The notes beneath the pieces are model-generated. The model ran no database searches, was not told where the DNA came from, and worked only from the letters and a program-made list of their open reading frames with translations. A program made the position numbers and the translations under genes. A DNA stretch of 34,076 bases from Streptomyces hainanensis (GTDB taxonomy: Bacteria > Actinomycetota > Actinomycetes > Streptomycetales > Streptomycetaceae), in the NCBI RefSeq assembly GCF_004348415.1, contig NZ_SMKI01000015.1:1-34076 (forward strand), in the 5' to 3' direction. Shown one piece after another: positions 29,736-34,076 of the stretch. Every line of letters begins with the position of its first letter. The stretch's first letter is position 1.

Positions 29736-30749
29736 TTACGCGGGGGTGAGGCGGTCGATGAAGCTGAAGGCCGGGACGTCGAGGAGGTGGCGGTCGGCGA
29801 TCCGCCAGCCGCCCTCCTCGATGGCCGTCGACCACTCGTCGATGGTGGGCAGCAGTTGGCCCATCACGCTGTGCACGGTCTCGAACCCGAGGGTGAACAG
29901 CGGGTGTTCGGGACCGTCGAGGCCGGTGGAGCGGCAGGTGTCGCCGAGGATCAGGTTGCGGACGTTGGGGAAGACGGTCCGCAGCCGGCGCAGGGTGCGC
30001 ACGCAGTCCTGCCGGGGCCACAGGTCGTGTCCCATCAGGAAGCAGGTGACCGTGTCGACCTTGGCGTACTCGGGGCGCGGGCCCATCGTCACGAAGTCGT
30101 CCTGGGTGAGTGTGACGCGGTCCTGGACGCCGGCCTCGCGCACCGCCTCCCTGGCCACCGTGATCGCGCTGGTCGACATGTCGACCCCGATCAGCCGCGC
30201 CTCGGGCTTCAGCGCCGCCAGCATGAGCAGCCGCTCGCCGCCACCGCACCCCAGGTCGGCGACGGTGCCCAGCTCCAGGCTGTCGATCATGTCGCGCAGC
30301 GGCGGGTCGAAGAAGGTCTGGGTGATGTTGCGGCAGGCCACACTGATGGCGCGGGCGTCCCGCCGCACGAACCCGCCCTGCCGGAGGCTGTTGACCACCT
30401 TGACCGGCAGGGTGGTGAGCAGTTCGCCGCAGCCGCGGGTCAGCCAGTAGAAGAACGCCCGGGCGCGGAAGGCGTCGTCGAACCCGACGTCGGTCTCGGC
30501 CGTCTCGCGTTCCGGGTCGAGGCTCACGATCCGGCGGCTGGAGAGGGCGATCAGGATGGCCCGCACGGTGTGCGGGTGGGCGTCCCGCTGCTCCGCGAAC
30601 TCGGCTATGTCGAGCCGTCTCCGCTGGTCCAGTTCGTCCAGCAGCCCGATCTCCCACGCGGCGCTCAGCGCGGCCGAGGCGATGGCCCCGTTGAACGTGT
30701 CGGCGCAGTAGCGCGCCCCCTCCGGCAGCTGCTGCTGGGAAGTCGTCAT
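29736..30749 (-). CDS. Class I SAM-dependent methyltransferase with N-terminal winged-helix domain
   Basis: From ATG 30749 this gives 337 residues; AGGGG sits six bases upstream. The frame runs 25 codons further but without support. Residues about 10-90 are a winged-helix dimerisation region (CADTFNGAIASAALSAAWEIG, then DAHPHTVRAILIALSSRRIV). The SAM fold follows with motif I VADLGCGGGERLL near residue 170, an acidic GVDMS after strand 2 and VDTVTCFLMGHDLWP after strand 4. The layout recalls Rv2258c-like and O-methyltransferase-like enzymes. The acceptor is unknown. It is 11 kb from the PKS with unrelated genes between, so a tailoring role is possible but not supported by context. Confidence 0.85.
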   Translation of the reverse strand: MTTSQQQLPEGARYCADTFNGAIASAALSAAWEIGLLDELDQRRRLDIAEFAEQRDAHPHTVRAILIALSSRRIVSLDPERETAETDVGFDDAFRARAFFYWLTRGCGELLTTLPVKVVNSLRQGGFVRRDARAISVACRNITQTFFDPPLRDMIDSLELGTVADLGCGGGERLLMLAALKPEARLIGVDMSTSAITVAREAVREAGVQDRVTLTQDDFVTMGPRPEYAKVDTVTCFLMGHDLWPRQDCVRTLRRLRTVFPNVRNLILGDTCRSTGLDGPEHPLFTLGFETVHSVMGQLLPTIDEWSTAIEEGGWRIADRHLLDVPAFSFIDRLTPA

Positions 30750-30860
30750 CGCATGCCCCTGATTCCTGTGCATCATCGGGATTCCCGTTGTCCCCAGCGT
30801 GCGGGGGCGACGCGACACGCGCATGCAGGGCGGGACGAAATGCGGCCGTTCGGGTCACGC

Positions 30861-30911
30861 CGGGTTCCGGAGGGTCCGGAGGGTTCCGGAACCGGAGGGC
30901 GCCGGAACCCG
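30861..30911. repeat. GGGTTCCGGA repeats forming a long-armed hairpin
   Basis: CGGGTTCCGG (30861-30870) and CCGGAACCCG (30902-30911) are a perfect ten-base inverted repeat. Between them are a second GGGTTCCGGA (30881-30890) and the 12-base palindrome GGTTCCGGAACC (30882-30893). It lies just beyond the merR stop and upstream of the methyltransferase, so it may act as a terminator or processing site. The rest of 30750-30934 shows nothing. Confidence 0.5.
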
Positions 30912-30934
30912 CCCGCCGCCCACGGGGCCAGGTC

Positions 30935-30968
30935 CTGCCGCCCGGACGGGGGCTACGTCGGGCGGCAG
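30935..30968 (-). terminator. Hairpin spanning the merR stop codon
   Basis: CTGCCGCCCG and CGGGCGGCAG form a perfect ten-base stem with a 14-base loop that contains the TAG stop of the MerR gene. It is a likely terminator or 3' stabilising structure. Confidence 0.55.
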
Positions 30969-31324
30969 AGGGTGCCCGTGTGGAGGGCCGTGGCGGCCTG
31001 CCCGATGACGGTGTCGAGCCGCTCGCGCGCCCGTTCGAGATCGCCGATCCGGGCGGCGAGCCGTTCCCGCTCCGCCGCCAGGCGGGTCAGCGTCTCCGGC
31101 GTCGACTCGCCGGTCGCGATGCCGGGCAGCAGGTCCAGGATCGCCCGGCTGGGCAGCCCGGCGGCGTACAGGCACCTGATCGTCTCCACCCGGTCCACCG
31201 CGCGCTGGGCGTAGTGCCGCTGCCCGCTCGCGCTGCGCTCCGACCGGAGCAGCCCCTGCTCCTCGTAGTAGCGCAGCGCCCGCACGCTGACGCCCGTCCT
31301 GGCGGCGAGTTCACCGATCCGCAC
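30953..31324 (-). CDS. MerR-family transcriptional regulator
   Basis: This 123-residue protein starts at a GTG with GGGGAG five bases upstream. Residues 1-70 are the MerR winged helix (IGELAARTGVSVRALRYYEEQGLL, then QRHYAQRAVDRVETI). Residues about 78-110 form the antiparallel dimerisation coiled coil. The short C-terminus has one cysteine (LCRPT) and no metal-binding CxxC, so it probably senses an organic or redox signal. It diverges from an Old Yellow Enzyme gene whose promoter has the long spacer typical of MerR targets, so it is the likely activator of that gene. Confidence 0.92.
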   Translation of the reverse strand: MRIGELAARTGVSVRALRYYEEQGLLRSERSASGQRHYAQRAVDRVETIRCLYAAGLPSRAILDLLPGIATGESTPETLTRLAAERERLAARIGDLERARERLDTVIGQAATALHTGTLCRPT

Positions 31325-31338
31325 CCTGACTCCCCACT

Positions 31339-31357
31339 GTGATCCCGGTCACGTGAC
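31339..31357. promoter_or_regulatory. Palindromes next to the MerR start
   Basis: GTCACGTGAC (31348-31357) is a perfect ten-base palindrome, overlapped by GTGA-N6-TCAC (31339-31352). They lie 15-33 bases upstream of the merR GTG and directly before the -35 box of the divergent gene. They may serve MerR autoregulation or bind a second factor. Confidence 0.4.
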
Positions 31358-31389
31358 TTGCCTCTGACGTCGACGTGAGCTCCTAGCGT
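31358..31389 (+). promoter_or_regulatory. MerR-type promoter with 20-base spacer and central dyad
   Basis: TTGCCT (31358-31363) and TAGCGT (31384-31389) are separated by 20 bases, longer than the normal 17 and typical of promoters that MerR proteins activate by DNA distortion. The spacer contains the palindrome ACGTCGACGT (31367-31376), extending imperfectly to CTGACGTCGACGTGAG. Transcription would start near 31396, about 47 bases before the flavoenzyme GTG. Confidence 0.65.
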
Positions 31390-31442
31390 CATGAGCGCGC
31401 GCGCACCACCGATCGATTCCCGCGAGACGAAGGAGACAGACC

Positions 31443-32516
31443 GTGACCAGCCTTCTGGACGGCTACCGCATCGGCGAGCTGCGCCTGCCCAACCGCGTCG
31501 TGATGGCCCCGATGACCCGGGCCCGTGCCACCGCGGACGGCCTGGCGACGCCGTCCATGGCCACCTACTACGCCCGGCGCGCCACCGCGGGGCTGATCGT
31601 CAGCGAGGGCGTGGCCCCCAACCACCAGGGCCAGTCCAACCCCCGCACGCCGGGGCTGCGCACCGAGGCCGAGGTGGCCTCCTGGCGGCCGGTGACCGCC
31701 GCCGTACACGCCAACGGCGGCCGGATCTTCGCCCAGTTGATGCACGGCGGCCGGGTCGGCCACGTCTCCGTGGCCGGCCACCGGCCGGTCGCGCCGTCCG
31801 CCGTCACGCTGCCGGCCGACGTGTTCACGCCGGACGGCATGCGGCCCGCGTCGGCGCCCAGGGCGCTGGCCACGGCGGAGGTCGCCGTCGAGGCCGCGGC
31901 CTACGGCGCGGCGGCCCGCCGCGCGGTCGACGCCGGTTTCGACGGCGTCGAGCTGCACGGCGCCAACGGCTACCTGATCCAGCAGTTCCTCTCCAGCAAC
32001 GCCAACCTGCGGACGGACCGCTACGGCGGCACCGTCGCCGGCCGGCTCCGGTTCGCCGTCGAGGCCGTGGAGGCCTGCGTCGACGCGATCGGCGCCGCCC
32101 GCGTCGGCATCCGGCTCTCCCCCGGCGGCCGGGTGTGGGACATGGTCGAGGACGACGCCCCCGGGCTGTACGCGGCCCTGTTCGAGGCGCTGGCCCCGCT
32201 CGGACTCGCCTACGTCCACCTGTTGGCCCCCGAGGGGGACGACGAGTTGCTGCCGGCGTTGCGCAAGGCGTGGCCCGGCACCCTGATCGTCAACCCCGGC
32301 GGCCAGATCGGCCCCAGGGAGACCGATCTGGCCGCCGGCGAACGGTGGTTGGCGGCCGGTGCCGACCTGATCGGCTTCGGCCGGGCCTTCCTCGCCAACC
32401 CCGACCTGGTGGAGCGCTTCCGCACCGGCGCGCCGCTCCGCCCGACCCCCGATCGCGCGAGCTGGTACTCGGGCGGGGACGCCGGCTACCTGGACCACCC
32501 GGGCCCCCAGCACTGA
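31443..32516 (+). CDS. Old Yellow Enzyme family NAD(P)H:flavin oxidoreductase (ene-reductase)
   Basis: This 357-residue protein starts at a GTG seven bases after AAGGAG. It shows the FMN TIM barrel of the OYE/NemA group: LPNRVVMAPMTRARA near residue 18, GRIFAQLMHGGRVGH, the substrate-binding GVELHGANGYLIQQFLS near residue 165, RYGG, and GADLIGFGRAFLANPDLVERF near the C-terminus. It should reduce activated C=C bonds of enals, enones, quinones or nitro compounds with NAD(P)H in the cytoplasm. The divergent MerR regulator and its special promoter suggest induction by electrophilic stress. It ends before a strong terminator shared with the convergent cupin gene. Confidence 0.93.
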   Translation: MTSLLDGYRIGELRLPNRVVMAPMTRARATADGLATPSMATYYARRATAGLIVSEGVAPNHQGQSNPRTPGLRTEAEVASWRPVTAAVHANGGRIFAQLMHGGRVGHVSVAGHRPVAPSAVTLPADVFTPDGMRPASAPRALATAEVAVEAAAYGAAARRAVDAGFDGVELHGANGYLIQQFLSSNANLRTDRYGGTVAGRLRFAVEAVEACVDAIGAARVGIRLSPGGRVWDMVEDDAPGLYAALFEALAPLGLAYVHLLAPEGDDELLPALRKAWPGTLIVNPGGQIGPRETDLAAGERWLAAGADLIGFGRAFLANPDLVERFRTGAPLRPTPDRASWYSGGDAGYLDHPGPQH

Positions 32517-32532
32517 CGGCGCCGCCCCCGGC

Positions 32533-32562
32533 CCGGGGGCCCGGCCGTGGCCGGGCCCCCGG
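32533..32562. terminator. Bidirectional terminator between flavoenzyme and cupin genes
   Basis: CCGGGGGCCCGGCC and GGCCGGGCCCCCGG form a perfect 14-base inverted repeat with only GT between the arms. It lies 16 bases after one stop and four bases before the other. Confidence 0.82.
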
Positions 32563-32566
32563 AGGG

Positions 32567-33061
32567 TCAGCGGTCCGCCAGCGCACCGGCCCACGCCTCG
32601 CTCGGCACGTAGTGGTTGTCGTAGCGCTCGGACGAGGCACGGATCTCGTCGACCGAGGCCGTGCCGGCGGCCACCCGGGCCAGCAGGCGGTAGTAGTCGA
32701 AGCGGGGCAGCCCCGGGGTGAACAGCGCCAGGACGTCCGCCTCCCGGCCCGGAACCGGCGCGAAGGCGTGCGGCAGCCCGGGCGGGAGGAGCAGGAAGTC
32801 GCCCGGTCCGAGATCGTGCACCTCGTCACCCGCCAGGGCCCGCAGGGCGCCGTCGAGCACGAACAGCACCTCGCTCGCCCGGGTGTGGAAGTGGGCCGGC
32901 GCGCCCGGCGAACCCGCCTTCAGCAGCGAGCGGTTGGCGGTCATCGCCCCGCCCGTGTCGGCGGAGTCGGCGAGCAGCGTGATCAGGCTGGTGGGGCCGT
33001 CCGCCAGCTGCTCGGCCTCCGCGGAGCGGACCAGCACGGCGGCGGGGGTGGTCGTGGTCAT
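32567..33061 (-). CDS. Single-domain cupin protein
   Basis: From ATG 33061 this gives 164 residues, with AGAAGG just upstream; a longer frame from 33163 would run over the regulatory dyad and is less likely. The cupin barrel has motif 1 PAHFHTRASEVLFVLDG (HxH and Glu metal ligands) near residues 55-72 and motif 2 GDFLLLPPGLPHAF near residues 85-100, so a metal site is probably intact. The C-terminal 45 residues are helical. Such proteins can be quercetin-dioxygenase-like enzymes, isomerases or binding proteins; the substrate is unknown. Divergent from a LysR gene with a clear dyad between them, it is the probable LysR target. Confidence 0.87.
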   Translation of the reverse strand: MTTTTPAAVLVRSAEAEQLADGPTSLITLLADSADTGGAMTANRSLLKAGSPGAPAHFHTRASEVLFVLDGALRALAGDEVHDLGPGDFLLLPPGLPHAFAPVPGREADVLALFTPGLPRFDYYRLLARVAAGTASVDEIRASSERYDNHYVPSEAWAGALADR

Positions 33062-33154
33062 GGCCTTCTTCTCTCGATGAGGAGTTCGACCCTGCGGTCG
33101 CTGGTGTCCACTCTCGTCCCGACCCGCGGTGCCATCAACGCGCTCCTGTGCAAG

Positions 33155-33179
33155 GATCGTCAAGGCACACTTAACGATC
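33155..33179. promoter_or_regulatory. Candidate LysR operator
   Basis: GATCGTCAAG and CTTAACGATC are ten-base arms with one mismatch and a five-base spacer. The dyad lies 13 bases before the LysR ATG and 94 bases upstream of the cupin ATG, where LysR proteins usually bind. A strict T-N11-A could not be fitted at its centre. Confidence 0.6.
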
Positions 33180-33192
33180 GGGGACGGCGGCC

Positions 33193-34076
33193 ATGCTGGA
33201 GCGGCACGAGATCGAGGCGTTCCTCGCGGTGGCCGAGGAGCTGCACTTCGGCCGGGCGGCGCAACGCCTCCACGTGTCCACCGCGCGGGTCAGCCAGACC
33301 ATCGCCAAGCTGGAGCGCCGCACCGCGGCACCGCTCTTCCACCGGACCAGCCGCCGGGTCGAACTGACCGCGATCGGGGCCGGGTTGTACGAGGGTCTGC
33401 GCCCGGCCTGGGCCGAGGTCTGCGCCGCCTTCGAGCAGGCCGTGGCCGCCGGTCGGGGCTTCGCCGGCGGGCTGGAGATCGCCTTCGAGGGCGCCGCCGG
33501 GGGCCAGCTGCTGGCCCAGGTCGCCGAGCGGTTCCGGCGCGGCCACCCCGAGTGCGCCGTCAGCCTGCGCGAGGCCCAGCTGGTCGACCTGGTGCCCCGG
33601 CTCCGCGACGGCCGGCTCGACCTGGCGCTGGCCACCCTGCCGATCGACGAGCCCGACCTGGTCACCGGTCCCGCCCTGGTGTCCGAGGCCCGCCTGCTCG
33701 CGGTGCCCGCCGGACACCCCTTCGCCCGTCGCCCCTCGGTCTCCCTGGAGGACCTGGCCAGGACGCCCCTGCTCCAACTCCCGGACACCCTGCCGGCGGC
33801 CCTCCGCGCGGACCGCACCCCGCGCACCACCCCGGCGGGACGCCCCATCGAACCGGGCCCCGGCGCCTCGACGTTCAACGAGCTGCTGACGCTCGTCGGC
33901 GCCGGCCAGGGCGTCTTCCCGGTCGGCGCGCACGCCAGGCGGTACTACGTCCGCCCCGACGTCGTCTACGTGCCGTTCAGCGACTCCCCGCCGCTGCGTT
34001 GGGCCCTGCTGTGGCGGGCCAACAACGCGACCGCCCGCGTCCGCGCCTTCGCCGAGGCCGCGCGCCAGCTGGTGGA
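33193..34076 (+). CDS. LysR-family transcriptional regulator (cut by right window edge)
   Basis: The frame runs from ATG 33193 off the right edge, about 294 residues so far; LysR proteins are usually about 300, so little is missing. Residues 1-60 are the winged helix-turn-helix (IEAFLAVAEELHFGRAAQRLHVSTARVSQTI), followed by the linker helix. From about residue 90 comes the two-lobed effector domain, with RLRDGRLDLALATLP and LTLVGAGQGVFPVG. It probably controls the divergent cupin gene and itself through the dyad at 33155-33179. The effector is unknown. Confidence 0.92.
   Translation, partial: MLERHEIEAFLAVAEELHFGRAAQRLHVSTARVSQTIAKLERRTAAPLFHRTSRRVELTAIGAGLYEGLRPAWAEVCAAFEQAVAAGRGFAGGLEIAFEGAAGGQLLAQVAERFRRGHPECAVSLREAQLVDLVPRLRDGRLDLALATLPIDEPDLVTGPALVSEARLLAVPAGHPFARRPSVSLEDLARTPLLQLPDTLPAALRADRTPRTTPAGRPIEPGPGASTFNELLTLVGAGQGVFPVGAHARRYYVRPDVVYVPFSDSPPLRWALLWRANNATARVRAFAEAARQLV

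Noticed and set aside
29451..31214. Plus-strand open frame of 587 codons over the phosphotransferase and methyltransferase genes
   Set aside because: Shadow frame; the minus strand has clear HxDxxxxN and SAM motif I signatures.
33062..33163. Longer start for the cupin gene at 33163
   Set aside because: It would cover part of the LysR dyad and lacks a ribosome site; the added residues are basic and unlike a cupin N-terminus.

Overview
The window is very GC-rich and looks like the chromosome of a Streptomyces or close relative. The evidence is strong G/C third-position use, GTG starts, a modular type I polyketide synthase (PKS), and a WhiJ/AbaA-type regulatory trio (XRE regulator, DUF397 protein, RsbW-like ATPase) of the kind Streptomyces carry in many copies. 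All calls come from reading the sequence; no database search was run.

Left half (1-18856, minus strand): one unbroken reading frame encodes the N-terminal 6285 residues of a giant modular PKS that runs off the left edge. Its order is loading module [KS with Ser in place of the active-site Cys - malonyl-type AT - degraded DH - degraded KR - ACP], module 1 [KS - methylmalonyl-type AT - DH - ER - KR - ACP], module 2 [KS - methylmalonyl-type AT - DH - internally deleted ER - KR - ACP], then the KS of module 3. With no N-terminal docking helix and a non-condensing KS, this is probably the chain-initiating subunit. The inferred triketide is a 2,4-dimethylhex-2-enoyl thioester. The long plus-strand open frames here are mirror images of the PKS frame.

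Cluster edge (18857-23115): an unusually AT-rich 840 bp divergent intergenic region holds the PKS promoter and several dyads. It is followed on the plus strand by a short KhtT-like regulatory protein, a CPA2 cation:proton antiporter with a C-terminal UBP-type zinc finger, and a DHA2-type MFS exporter. An 11-base motif in the PKS/antiporter intergenic region recurs upstream of the exporter. A strong bidirectional terminator closes this block. Antiporter plus exporter beside the PKS could provide export and ion balance or self-protection; that is inference.

Right part (23121-34076): a DUF397 protein and XRE regulator (minus), diverging across a perfect palindrome from an RsbW-like ATPase (plus). 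The 3' end of the ATPase gene overlaps that of a convergent PAS-GAF-SpoIIE phosphatase (minus). Next come a VanW-family membrane-anchored wall protein (plus), an APH-fold phosphotransferase and a SAM methyltransferase (both minus, possibly one transcript), a MerR regulator divergent from an Old Yellow Enzyme, and a cupin divergent from a LysR regulator cut by the right edge. Several gene pairs are separated by clear GC-rich terminators or dyad operators. This side looks like ordinary chromosomal background rather than more biosynthetic genes, although the methyltransferase, flavoenzyme or cupin could be recruited. No tRNA, rRNA, CRISPR array or insertion sequence was recognised.
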